Assembly (NCBI GenBank): GCA_018055925.1 | Contig: JAGPGQ010000009.1 | Location: 1-33,076 of the forward strand | Source of the DNA: Micropruina sp. | Lineage (GTDB): Bacteria; Actinomycetota; Actinomycetes; Propionibacteriales; Propionibacteriaceae | DNA length: 33,076 nt | Reading direction: 5' to 3' | Shown: positions 22,334 to 32,799 of the stretch, piece by piece | Numbering within the stretch: position 1 is the stretch's first letter | How the letters are laid out: each line of letters opens with the position of its first letter | Position numbers and translations under genes: made by a program | Notes under the pieces: generated by a model | Databases searched by the model: none | The model's input: only the letters and a program-made list of their open reading frames with translations | Told to the model about the DNA's origin: nothing

Positions 22334-24554
22334 CCGGCACATCGCCGTACAGCGGTCCCAGCCCCAGCTCGCACCCGGCGGCGGCCAACGCCTCGGCCTC
22401 CGACTCGGTCGAGATCCCGGGCGCGATCACCCCGTAGCCGAACGCGTTCGCCGTCTCGACGGTCAGCCGCAGCAGCAGGGTGCCGTCGGTCAGGTTGAGC
22501 AGCCGACGATCGAGCCGGACGTAGTCGAACGGCACCCGGGCCCAGCGGTCCGTGCCGCTGTCGTCGGCGCCGAAGCTGTCGGCGCAGATCCGGACGCCGA
22601 GCCGGCGGAGCTGCGCCAGCGTGTCCAGCACCCGCACGCCGCCCGCCTCGTCCGACGGGACCAGCAGCATCAGCCGGCCGGCCACCAGTCCGGCCTCCAG
22701 CGCCGAGGTCACGTCGGCCAGGATCGTGCCCTGGGCGAGGTGGCGTCCGGTCACGGGAACCAGCAGCCAGCCGTCGCCCGGCCGGTCCAGCACCCCGGTG
22801 CGCAGCACCCAGCTGTCCAGGTCGCACAACTTGTCGGTGCCCCGGGTCAGGGGCAACAGGTCGGGGCGCGGCCACCGTTCCCCATCCGGTCCGGTCACCG
22901 TCACCTCGAGCTGTTCGCCGGCGAGCAGCCCGGTGCGCAGGTCGATCATCGGGCTGGGCTCCACCGTGGCCGTGCCGTGCCGCAGGGCCCCCACGATCGC
23001 CGCCTCGACCGCGGCCCGGCTCTCCACCTCGGCGCGCAGCGACGGCGCGAACACCTCGACCCGCCCCCGGCCACCGGCCTTCGCCCGGAAGACCGCATGA
23101 TCGGCCTCCTGCAGCAGCCGGTCGGGGTCGATCGCGATGTCGCTGTTGATCGCCACCCCGATGCTGGCACCGATCCGGGCCTCGCGACCGGTGCTCAGCC
23201 GGATCGGTTCGGCCAGGTCGGTGACCAGCCGTTCGGCCACCCGCACCGCACTCACCTCGTCGTCGATCGGCTCCAGCAGCACGACGAACTCGTCGCCGCC
23301 CAGGCGGGCGACCACGTCGCCGCCCCGGACGGCCCGCTGCATCCGTTCGCCGGCCACCGAGAGCACCTCGTCGCCGGCCGCGTGGCCCAGGGTGTCGTTG
23401 ACCTGCTTGAACCCGTCCAGGTCGATGAACAGCAGGCCCACCAGGTCGCCGGCCCGCCGGGCGCGGTTCAGCGCGCCCCGGATCACCTCGATCGCCTGCG
23501 CCCGATTGGGCAGGCCGGTGAGCGGATCGTGCGTCGCCTGGTGCCCGAGCGCCACCAGAGCCCGTTCCCGCTCGGCCTGGGTCTGCTCCATCGCCCGCAC
23601 CGCGACGCCGATCCGCGCCATCACCAGCACGCAGGTCAGCGCCCAGCCGATCACGATCGGCCAGACATCGACGGGCTGCCCGCTCAGCGCCTTCGCCGCC
23701 AGCAGGGCAACGGGCATGACCAGCGCCACCGCCAGCGCGATCAGCCCGGAGCGGCTGAAGGACCGCTCCGGTTCGGGCGCCGGACGGCTCACCGGCGCCA
23801 TGGACGGATGCAGCGCGGCGGCCGCCCACAGCAGGTAGGAGGTCATCCAGACGAACTCGAGCTCGTCGCTGGCGGCCCAGGTCAGCTGCTCGAAGGCCGA
23901 CGCGAGCACGTCGGCGAGCAGCAGCGCCCCCACCGCGCCCGTCAGCAGCCAGAACGACGGCGTCCGTCCCCACGGTGTCGGCACCATCCGGATGACGATG
24001 GTGGCCAGCACGACATCGGCCACCGGATAGGCGATGCTGACGACCGCGGCCAGCGTGGACACGTCCAGGGCGGCGAGCGTCGGCTGGGCGAGCGCGACCC
24101 AGGTGAGCAGGCCCAGCGCGGCCGCCAGGATGCCGCTGTCCAGGCGTCCGGCCAGCCCACGCCGGGAGCGTTCCCGGTTCAGCAGCAGCAGGCCGACGCC
24201 GACGACCGGGTAGCCGATCAGGTAGACCACGTCGGCCGGTGCCGGGAACCGTTCGTGGCCGAGCAGGTCGGCGTCGATCGCGCCGACCGTGTCGGCGATC
24301 GACCAGACCAGCTGACCGGCCGCCATCAGGTACCAGGGCAGCGCCCGTGCCGGGCGGTGCATCCGGATGCCGACGACGATGCCCACGGCGGAGACCAGGC
24401 CGAACAGCTGGAAGGCGATCGAACGGGGCAGCCCGTCCGGCAGCAGCCGGCTGACGATGATCCCGGCGGCCCCGAACACCAGCAGCAACCACCACGCCCG
24501 GGACCCGGACGCACCCGTGCGGGGCGCCGGTTCGACGGGCCGGGCGTCAGCCAT
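22314..24554 (-). CDS. Membrane diguanylate cyclase with degenerate EAL domain
   Basis: 746 residues. About eight to nine membrane helices occupy residues 20-315. The GGDEF domain follows, with the active site ARLGGDEF (419-423) intact and an inhibitory-site RGGD (410-413) at the correct five-residue spacing, so product inhibition is expected. The C-terminal 230 or so residues align to an EAL domain but lack its catalytic set: the EAL region reads GEQLEV, NVN becomes PVTGRHL, DDFG becomes ADSFGAD, EGIET becomes PGISTE. It probably makes cyclic-di-GMP and uses the dead EAL for binding or interaction. The ATG at 24554 overlaps the synthase stop by eight bases, so the two are one operon. Confidence 0.9.
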   Translation of the reverse strand: MADARPVEPAPRTGASGSRAWWLLLVFGAAGIIVSRLLPDGLPRSIAFQLFGLVSAVGIVVGIRMHRPARALPWYLMAAGQLVWSIADTVGAIDADLLGHERFPAPADVVYLIGYPVVGVGLLLLNRERSRRGLAGRLDSGILAAALGLLTWVALAQPTLAALDVSTLAAVVSIAYPVADVVLATIVIRMVPTPWGRTPSFWLLTGAVGALLLADVLASAFEQLTWAASDELEFVWMTSYLLWAAAALHPSMAPVSRPAPEPERSFSRSGLIALAVALVMPVALLAAKALSGQPVDVWPIVIGWALTCVLVMARIGVAVRAMEQTQAERERALVALGHQATHDPLTGLPNRAQAIEVIRGALNRARRAGDLVGLLFIDLDGFKQVNDTLGHAAGDEVLSVAGERMQRAVRGGDVVARLGGDEFVVLLEPIDDEVSAVRVAERLVTDLAEPIRLSTGREARIGASIGVAINSDIAIDPDRLLQEADHAVFRAKAGGRGRVEVFAPSLRAEVESRAAVEAAIVGALRHGTATVEPSPMIDLRTGLLAGEQLEVTVTGPDGERWPRPDLLPLTRGTDKLCDLDSWVLRTGVLDRPGDGWLLVPVTGRHLAQGTILADVTSALEAGLVAGRLMLLVPSDEAGGVRVLDTLAQLRRLGVRICADSFGADDSGTDRWARVPFDYVRLDRRLLNLTDGTLLLRLTVETANAFGYGVIAPGISTESEAEALAAAGCELGLGPLYGDVPATPVSR

Positions 24555-26679
24555 CCTTCGCGGACCCGGTGAGCATCGGCGGCTGTTCGCCGTACTGGGC
24601 GGTCAGGGTCGGGATCCGGGTGGAGCGTGGCCCGGTGCGCAGGGCGACCACCGGAACCCCGTCCGGCAGTCCCTCGGTCACCCCGGCCGGGGTGTGGAAC
24701 AGCCACAGCGCGATCACGCGGTAGGCGGCCCAGTCGCCGAACCGGACGCGGAAGGAGGCGATCTCGGACGCCCCCTCGCCGCGCACCCGCACGGTTTCGA
24801 GCAGGATCGGCTCGTCCTGCCCCGGCAGCACCAGGGCGATCTCGGACGCCGGCGGCAGCGCCCCGGCGGGCATGGAGACGGCGACCCCGCCGAGGGAGAT
24901 GTCGACCAGTTCGCCGGCCGCGCCGTTCACGGTGATCGGCGCCCGGACTCCCACCCGGTAGGCGTTGCGCCTCGAGGTCGCGAACTGCACCGCCTGGATC
25001 CGCCGGATGCCCATCAGCAGCACCACCCCGGCCAGCACCACCCAGGCGCCGGCGGTCACGGTGGACGACGGCGAGCTCTGCCACGGGACGACGCCGGCGA
25101 CCCCGAGGGCCGCGTACAGGACGACCGCGACGATCAGTCCGAGCAGCCACCACAGGATCCGCGGGACGTGGCCGCGGCGGCGCTCGTCGGAGCCGGCCTT
25201 GGGGGTGACGGCGAAATCGAGCGAGCGCCGGGTGAGCAGCCACCACAGGCAGGCCAGTCCGACCGGGATCCGGAGGATCCGCAGGGCGAACGCCGTGCCC
25301 CAGTGCAGGTGCAGCCGGTACAGCCGCCGGGCTCCCCAGAGCCGGACCACGAACAGCGCGGTGAACACGGCCAGGAACAGCCACGGGTCGGCCGTGGACA
25401 CCTGTGCCCCGCTGAGCAGCACGATCACCGGCACCAGGAAGCCGGCGACGGTCGCGACCCCCTCCAGCCACCACACCGTGGCGTCCAGGTACTCGTAGTA
25501 GCCGCGCCACGACAGCCAGCGCTTCGCCGCCCACAGCCGCTCGCGGACCAGCACCTGCATGCAGCCCAGCCCCCACCGGCGGCGCTGCAGCAGGTACTGC
25601 TCGGGGGTCGCGGGCGCCAGCCCCAGCGCCAGCACCTGGTGGTGGTAGGCGGTCTTCCAGCCGGCCCTGACCAGCAGCATCGTGGTGTGCAGGTCCTCCA
25701 CGATCGTGTCGATGGCGATGCCGCCGACCTGCTGCAGCGCGCTCACCCGGATGAACGAGGTGGAGCCGCACCAGGACGTCCCCGCCCCCGCGTGGTCGCG
25801 GGCGGGCAGCTGCACGTGGAAGAACACGCCCTGCTCGCCGGTGTCGCCGTCGTCGTCGAAGGCGCCCGAGTTGTAGTAGGTCTGCGGCGCCTGGACGAGC
25901 GCCAGCTCGGGGTCGCGGAACCAGCCCAGCGTGCCGGTCAGGAAGTGCGGCAGCGGGACGTGGTCGCAGTCGAGCACCCCGATGATGTCGACCGGCTCGG
26001 CGCCGGCGGCGACCTCGGCGGCCATCAGCTCCAGGGCGTGGTTCATGTTGCCGGCCTTGGCGTGCACATGCTCGTCCCGCCGGACGTAGCGGGCGCCGTA
26101 GGTCTCGCAGAGCTCCCGCACCCAGGGCCGGTCGCCGTCGTCCAGCACCCAGGTCTGGTGGGCGGGTTCCAGGGCGACGGCCGCGGCGATGGTGGGCGCG
26201 ATCACCTCGACGGGCTCGTTGTAGGTCGGGATGAAGACGGCGGCCCGCAGGCCGGTCTCGACCGTGGTCACCGGCTCCGGCCCGGAGCAGTCGAGCCGCC
26301 ACAGATTGCACGCCCGGATCACCAGGCCGGACACCGGGAGCACCTCGAACGCGACCAGCAGCCAGGCGGCGAACAGGTTCCAGCCGCCCGACGGCAGGGT
26401 GAACATGATCCGCCAGGTGCCGTACACGACGATCGCGGTGATCGACGCCAGCACACCGATCCGCGCCCAGGTCCGGGAGCGGCTGGTCTCGGTCCCCAGC
26501 AGCCGCAACCCGGGCGTCCAGCCGGCCAGCCGGGTGTCGGGTGCCGTCGCGACACGCGCCACGTCCGCCCGGAAGGACGAACGACTCATTCCGCCGGTGG
26601 CGGGCCGGGCGTCGTCCGGTGGCGGGTCGGTGGGCCCGGGGCGCGCCTCATCGAGCGCGGAGGACGGCTGGGGGTACAC
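24547..26679 (-). CDS. BcsA-like polysaccharide synthase (GT2) with PilZ domain
   Basis: 710 residues. Two helices lie near residues 74-120, then a family 2 transferase core: PTYNEP (151-156), Asp180-Asp181, DCD (237-239), the base motif VED (327-329, canonical TED) and QRRRW (365-369). The SWCGS segment (302-306) and the gating-loop motif FAVTPK (489-494, canonical FxVTxK) match cellulose synthase BcsA. Further helices follow, and a PilZ domain binds cyclic-di-GMP through RNAYR (571-575) and DISLGG (593-598). It should polymerise a beta-glucan, probably cellulose, across the membrane when cyclic-di-GMP is high. BcsB and a GH8 endoglucanase are not visible. The GTG at 26679 has GAGGAG seven bases upstream. 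Confidence 0.92.
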   Translation of the reverse strand: MYPQPSSALDEARPGPTDPPPDDARPATGGMSRSSFRADVARVATAPDTRLAGWTPGLRLLGTETSRSRTWARIGVLASITAIVVYGTWRIMFTLPSGGWNLFAAWLLVAFEVLPVSGLVIRACNLWRLDCSGPEPVTTVETGLRAAVFIPTYNEPVEVIAPTIAAAVALEPAHQTWVLDDGDRPWVRELCETYGARYVRRDEHVHAKAGNMNHALELMAAEVAAGAEPVDIIGVLDCDHVPLPHFLTGTLGWFRDPELALVQAPQTYYNSGAFDDDGDTGEQGVFFHVQLPARDHAGAGTSWCGSTSFIRVSALQQVGGIAIDTIVEDLHTTMLLVRAGWKTAYHHQVLALGLAPATPEQYLLQRRRWGLGCMQVLVRERLWAAKRWLSWRGYYEYLDATVWWLEGVATVAGFLVPVIVLLSGAQVSTADPWLFLAVFTALFVVRLWGARRLYRLHLHWGTAFALRILRIPVGLACLWWLLTRRSLDFAVTPKAGSDERRRGHVPRILWWLLGLIVAVVLYAALGVAGVVPWQSSPSSTVTAGAWVVLAGVVLLMGIRRIQAVQFATSRRNAYRVGVRAPITVNGAAGELVDISLGGVAVSMPAGALPPASEIALVLPGQDEPILLETVRVRGEGASEIASFRVRFGDWAAYRVIALWLFHTPAGVTEGLPDGVPVVALRTGPRSTRIPTLTAQYGEQPPMLTGSAKDG

Positions 26680-26782
26680 GAATCATCTCCTCGGGGTCGC
26701 CGACCATGGCCCCCCCGAGTTGCGCCAACCATAGCGGCCCTCACCGGGCTCCACCAACGGTTCGGGACGAGCCCGGGCAGCG

Positions 26783-26816
26783 AAAACCCCCAATCACCGG
26801 GAGGCGATGGGGGGTT
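26783..26816 (-). terminator. Rho-independent terminator of pnp
   Basis: On the minus strand AACCCCC pairs with GGGGGTT, extended by a short ATC/GAT pairing, and runs directly into TTTT. It begins about 16 bases past the pnp stop. Confidence 0.75.
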
Positions 26817-26832
26817 CCCTGGAATAAATCGA

Positions 26833-29028
<2,196 letters not shown>

Positions 29029-29204
29029 AGGGAATCCTTTCGGGTTGTGCCCACCGCGGCGGCGACACGGCCGAGATGGCGACTTGAACCCGGTCTTCGA
29101 TCGAGGCCCGCGGGGTTCATCGACCCGAAAGCCACTACCGAGGACCGAAGGCTCACGTGAGTTCGCGCGGTGGACGGTGGTTGGTTCTTATTCAGTTGTG
29201 CCGA

Positions 29205-29242
29205 GCATTCCCGGGACGAGACCTTCGTCCGCTCGGGAATGC
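29205..29242 (-). promoter_or_regulatory. 15-bp stem-loop in the rpsO-pnp interval
   Basis: GCATTCCCG plus GGACGA pairs with TCGTCC plus CGGGAATGC around a five-base loop, with a three-base bulge on one side. No U-tract follows, so it looks more like an RNA processing or stability element than a terminator. In E. coli an RNase III-cut hairpin in the same interval mediates PNPase autocontrol. Confidence 0.55.
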
Positions 29243-29247
29243 CGCGA

Positions 29248-29271
29248 GGGGAGCGGCCGGAGCCACTCCCC
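29248..29271 (-). terminator. Hairpin directly after rpsO
   Basis: GGGGAG pairs with CTCCCC and an inner GGC with GCC around a four-base loop. It starts eight bases past the rpsO stop. A U-tract is lacking. It may attenuate transcription or protect the rpsO 3' end. Confidence 0.5.
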
Positions 29272-29279
29272 TCTCACGT

Positions 29280-29543
29280 TCAGCGACGCAGGCCGAGACG
29301 CGCGATCAGTTCGCGGTAGTGCTCGATGTCCTGCTTGGCGACGTAGTTCAGCAGACGACGCCGCTGGCCGACCAGCAGCATCAGGCCGCGACGGCTGTGG
29401 TGGTCGCCCTTGTGCACCTTGAGGTGCTCGGTCAGGTGCGCGATCCGCCGGGTGAGCAGCGCGATCTGCACGTCCGGCGAACCGGTGTCGCCCGGCTTCG
29501 TGGCGAACTCTTCGATGGTCTTCTTCTTCAGTTCAGCATCCAT
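29280..29543 (-). CDS. rpsO: 30S ribosomal protein S15
   Basis: 87 residues, close to the usual 88-89. It binds 16S rRNA early in small-subunit assembly. The sequence is fully typical: [20 protein letters not shown], then [20 protein letters not shown] and [18 protein letters not shown]. The ATG at 29543 is preceded by a rather distant GAGGAG, about 14 bases upstream. It is followed by pnp. Confidence 0.97.
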   Translation of the reverse strand: MDAELKKKTIEEFATKPGDTGSPDVQIALLTRRIAHLTEHLKVHKGDHHSRRGLMLLVGQRRRLLNYVAKQDIEHYRELIARLGLRR

Positions 29544-29665
29544 GGAAAGGGGCTGCTCTCCTCTCGGTTTCCCGTTGCGCGGCGCCGCCTCACCGGATGG
29601 TGCGATGCAGTTGCGATCGTCGGGCGGCTCTTGGGGTTCCGCGGGCGTCCTGACGCCAATGGACG

Positions 29666-29671
29666 ACTCTA
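29666..29671 (-). promoter_or_regulatory. Possible -10 of the rpsO promoter
   Basis: TAGAGT on the minus strand, with TTCGCC 18 bases further upstream as a weak -35. It would give a 5' leader of about 115 bases, long enough for S15 autoregulation. That is inference only. Confidence 0.35.
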
Positions 29672-29721
29672 CCGCAGCGCCCCAACGCTGGCGAATCGAC
29701 GCCTCGTGGACGGCCCCGCGC

Positions 29722-29955
29722 TCAACCCGCCATCGGCAGGTCGTCGCCGTTCTCGCCGCGGCGCTTGGGCGCGTCCCGGTCGGTCTCGTCCGGGCCCGGT
29801 TCGTCGAACTCCTCGTCGCTGTCGAAGCCCTGGCCCGGCGCGATGCCGGCCCGCGAGTCCAGCATGCGCGATCGGCGCTCGAACAGGTACCCCATCACGA
29901 TGACGAACGTGACGAAGACGAGGTAGCCGACTCCGGCCCACAACCAGATGCTCAT
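29722..29955 (-). CDS. Small single-pass membrane protein, unknown function
   Basis: 77 residues. One hydrophobic helix lies at about residues 3-24 ([20 protein letters not shown]), followed by the positive [10 protein letters not shown] and an acidic, disordered-looking tail ([18 protein letters not shown]). This implies an outside N-terminus and a cytoplasmic tail. I do not recognise the family. It starts at the ATG at 29955; a TTG six bases earlier is less likely. It may form its own unit upstream of rpsO. Confidence 0.65.
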   Translation of the reverse strand: MSIWLWAGVGYLVFVTFVIVMGYLFERRSRMLDSRAGIAPGQGFDSDEEFDEPGPDETDRDAPKRRGENGDDLPMAG

Positions 29956-30091
29956 GTTCAACCCGCAACCTTGAATTGACCGACGTGCTGAAGCACAACG
30001 CTAAGGGTCACATCCGGAAGTTCCAGCCAGATGGACCCAGATTTGGCTCAAGGTTTCCTGAGTTCTGCTCATGTTCCGTGCGACATTGCGG

Positions 30092-30127
30092 CCGCGAATT
30101 CCCTAGGGTCGATAGGAATTCTCGCGG
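30092..30127 (-). terminator. Inverted repeat after cobT, likely terminator
   Basis: CCGCGAATTCC (30092-30102) faces GGAATTCTCGCGG (30115-30127), pairing with one bulged base around a 12-base loop. It starts five bases past the cobT stop. No U-tract follows on the minus strand. Confidence 0.5.
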
Positions 30128-30132
30128 CGCGA

Positions 30133-31164
30133 TCAGCCGAGGTCGCTCAATTGCGCGATGTCGCGCAACGCCGCCACCGCCGACCGGACGATCGGCACCG
30201 CGAGCACCGCCCCGGTGCCCTCGCCGAGTCGCATCCGCGCCTGCAGCAGGGGTTCCAGCCCGAGGCGTTCCAGCGCCAGCGACTGTCCGGGTTCGGTCGA
30301 ACGGTGCCCGGCCCGCAGCCAGCCCAGCACCCCGGGGTCGAACGAGGCCGCCACCGAGGCCTCGGCGACCGCGATCAGCCCGTCCAGCAGGACGGGGACG
30401 CCGGCGCGGGCGGCGCCGAGCATGAAGCCGACGCCGGCCGCCAGGTCGGCCGAGCCGAGCGCCTTCAGCCGTTGCCGGGGATCGGCGGCCCGGGGGCCGA
30501 CCCGCAGCAGCGCTCGCTGGATCACGGCCGTCTTGTGCGCCAGCGTCGCGTCGTCGATACCGGTGCCGCGACCCGCGACGGCGGTGGCGGGCAGCCCGAA
30601 CGTGGCCGCCACCAGGGCGGCGGCGATGGTGGTGTTGCCGATCCCGAGGTCGCCGGCGATCAGCAGCTGCGCCCCGTCGGCGGCGGCCTCGGCGGCCAGC
30701 CGCTCCCCCGCCCGCAGCGCGGCGTCGACCTGGTCGTCGGTCAGGGCATCCTCGACGTCGATGGCGGCCGAGCCGTGGCACACCTTGACCCGGGCGACGG
30801 CCGGGTCGAGATCGGCCAGGTCCTCGGCGACGGCGATGTCGACGACCTCCACCCGCACCCGGTTTGCCGTGGCCAGGGCCGAGATGCCGGCCACGCCGGC
30901 GGCGATCGCGCGCACCATGGCCGGCGTGATCGCCGCCGGATAGGCGGAGACCCCGCTCGCGGTCACTCCGTGGTCGCCGGCGAAGACGGTGACCCGCACG
31001 TCGTCCAGCGGACGCGGCGGGCAGGCACCCTGGCAGCCGGCGATCCAGGCCCCCAGGTCCTCGAGCACGCCGAGCGATCCCGGGGGCTTGGCCTGGCCGG
31101 CGCTCAGCTCTCTCGCGGCCGCGACGGCGTCCGGGTCGGGTGGCTGGATCGGTGCGTGCTGCAT
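30133..31164 (-). CDS. cobT: Nicotinate-nucleotide-dimethylbenzimidazole phosphoribosyltransferase
   Basis: 343 residues. It makes alpha-ribazole phosphate from dimethylbenzimidazole and nicotinate mononucleotide for the lower ligand of cobalamin. Conserved segments include KPPGSLG near the N-terminus, VFAGDHGVTASGVSAYP, GDLGIGNTT and EGTGA near the C-terminus with catalytic Glu315 (Glu317 in Salmonella). Length is normal. I chose the ATG at 31164, 117 bases inside the longest frame, as it fits the family N-terminus and has AAAGGG eight bases upstream; the longer frame runs into an inverted repeat. No other cobalamin genes or riboswitch are in view. Confidence 0.95.
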   Translation of the reverse strand: MQHAPIQPPDPDAVAAARELSAGQAKPPGSLGVLEDLGAWIAGCQGACPPRPLDDVRVTVFAGDHGVTASGVSAYPAAITPAMVRAIAAGVAGISALATANRVRVEVVDIAVAEDLADLDPAVARVKVCHGSAAIDVEDALTDDQVDAALRAGERLAAEAAADGAQLLIAGDLGIGNTTIAAALVAATFGLPATAVAGRGTGIDDATLAHKTAVIQRALLRVGPRAADPRQRLKALGSADLAAGVGFMLGAARAGVPVLLDGLIAVAEASVAASFDPGVLGWLRAGHRSTEPGQSLALERLGLEPLLQARMRLGEGTGAVLAVPIVRSAVAALRDIAQLSDLG

Positions 31165-31223
31165 GTCGCCAACCCTTTCACCACCCGGAGCCGGACGGCC
31201 GCGGATCGCCGCGGCGTGGAAAT

Positions 31224-31300
31224 CCCGACAATCCACCAGTCGATCGCGACTCCCCCGTGCGGCGCAACGCCGGAGGGTCATCGACCGGTGGATTGTCGGG
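31224..31300. repeat. Long imperfect palindrome between cobT and the serine hydrolase gene
   Basis: Arms 31224-31244 and 31280-31300 match at 20 of 21 positions, the outer 14 (CCCGACAATCCACC) perfectly. The 35-base centre contains further pairing (GGCG/CGCC and a GACTCCC/GGAGGGTC pair). It starts 11 bases past the serine hydrolase stop, so it may terminate that operon. Its size and symmetry also fit a MITE-like insertion. Confidence 0.6.
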
Positions 31301-31311
31301 TATCTCGCGGG

Positions 31312-32799
31312 CTACAGCACGGCGATGCCGAGAGCGACCAGCGCCAGCGCCACCACGAGCCCCAGCCAGGCGAGCCAGGCGCGTCGTTCGGGCAGCCACG
31401 ACAGGCGTCGGGCGCGCAGCGACAGCAGGACGACGGCCGCCAAGGCCGGGCCGAGCGCAAGTCCCCACAGCCAGCCGCCGACCATCGTCCAGGGCCCCCA
31501 CGCCCAGGCCAGCAACAGGCCGAACGCGCTGGCCAGCAGGTCGTTGATCCCCGGCAGGAGCGACGGGGTCCGGACGGCGCGTCGCAGCGCGGCCAGGCCC
31601 AGCAGCAGGGCCAGCGCCACCGGCGCCACCGACCAGGCGATGATGTCCGCCGTCGGCGCGGGCACCTGGGCGGGCGCGCCGCGCAGCAGGGCCAGCGCGA
31701 AGGCATCGAGGTCGGTTGCAGTGTTGCCCATCATCACCACGGCGCGTCCCGCCTCGCGGTCGAGGGCGAGCATCGTCCGGAATCCGGCGGTGCCGCCGTT
31801 GTGGAAGGTGGTCGCCGGTCCGCCCGCCGGTGCGACGGTGATCCAGGCCCAGCCGATCCGCGCGCCGCCACCGAGATCGGCGGTCGGCTCCAGCGCCCGC
31901 ACGCCCGGGGTCCTTCCGGTGAGCTGCGCCTGGGCCCAGCGGGCCAGGTCGGTCACCGTCGTGAAGGTGGACGAACCGGCGGGCAGATAGCCCGCACCGG
32001 TCCAGCGGGCGGCCGGCAGCCCGTTGGCCGCGTGGCCGGGCGCCGGCGTCGGCGGCACCTCGGCGTCGGTGTCGGCGAGCGTGGTCCCGGCCATGCCGAG
32101 CGGCCCGGTGATCCGCTGGGCCAGCAGGCTCCGGTAGTCCGGCGCATCGGTCGCCCGCACCAGCGCCGTGCCCAGCAGCGCCACCCCCAGGTTCGAGTAG
32201 GTCGGCGGCTGCTCCGGGTTGACCGGCGCCGCCGCCGCGTCCGCGATCAGCCGCTCGACGGTCATCGCACCGTAGGGGTTGTCGTTCAGCAGCAGCTCCA
32301 GGAGGGCAGAGTCGGCACTGGCACCCATCCGCGGCAGCCCCGAGCGGTGTTGTGCCAGCGAGCCGAGGGTGACCGAGCCCGCCGGGCTCCCGCGCAGCTC
32401 CGGCAGATGGGCGGACACCGTGTCGTCCGCCGTGACCTCGCCACGCCCGATGGCGTCCGCGAACAGCGCGCCGGTGAACGTCTTGGTGATCGAGCCGAGC
32501 TCGTAGGTGGTGGATTCGGTGGGCGCGACGCCGGGATTGCGGCCCGCGCCGACGTTGCCGAGCCCGGCCCAGCGGATCGAGTCCTTGGTGACCTCGGCCA
32601 CCACGACCGACCGCAGCCCGTCGCCGGTTCCGATCGCGGACCGGGCCCGCTCGGCCAGCTCCCGGTCGCCCGAGGAGACCGTGCCGAGCTGCTGATGTTC
32701 GGGTCCCACCAGGAATCCGGCGCCGGCGCCGATCAGCAGGCTGAGCAGGACCGTCACCCACACCAGTCGCGCGGGTAGCCGCGTCGTCGGGGCGCTCAT
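31312..32799 (-). CDS. Serine hydrolase (beta-lactamase/PBP4* family) with membrane tail
   Basis: 495 residues. An N-terminal hydrophobic segment (about 10-30) anchors or exports it. The active site has the nucleophile motif SITK (103-106), YSN (201-203) and the third motif HNG (333-335). The last 115 or so residues carry about four membrane helices. The catalytic domain would face outside. Members are esterases, peptidases or D-Ala-D-Ala-acting enzymes; the substrate is unknown. The ATG overlaps the stop of the upstream ArsR-like regulator as ATGA, so expression is coupled to it. Confidence 0.88.
   Translation of the reverse strand: MSAPTTRLPARLVWVTVLLSLLIGAGAGFLVGPEHQQLGTVSSGDRELAERARSAIGTGDGLRSVVVAEVTKDSIRWAGLGNVGAGRNPGVAPTESTTYELGSITKTFTGALFADAIGRGEVTADDTVSAHLPELRGSPAGSVTLGSLAQHRSGLPRMGASADSALLELLLNDNPYGAMTVERLIADAAAAPVNPEQPPTYSNLGVALLGTALVRATDAPDYRSLLAQRITGPLGMAGTTLADTDAEVPPTPAPGHAANGLPAARWTGAGYLPAGSSTFTTVTDLARWAQAQLTGRTPGVRALEPTADLGGGARIGWAWITVAPAGGPATTFHNGGTAGFRTMLALDREAGRAVVMMGNTATDLDAFALALLRGAPAQVPAPTADIIAWSVAPVALALLLGLAALRRAVRTPSLLPGINDLLASAFGLLLAWAWGPWTMVGGWLWGLALGPALAAVVLLSLRARRLSWLPERRAWLAWLGLVVALALVALGIAVL

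Noticed and set aside
31165-31223. Cobalamin riboswitch upstream of cobT
   Set aside because: The region before the ATG is too short and shows no B12-box-like sequence or long conserved fold.
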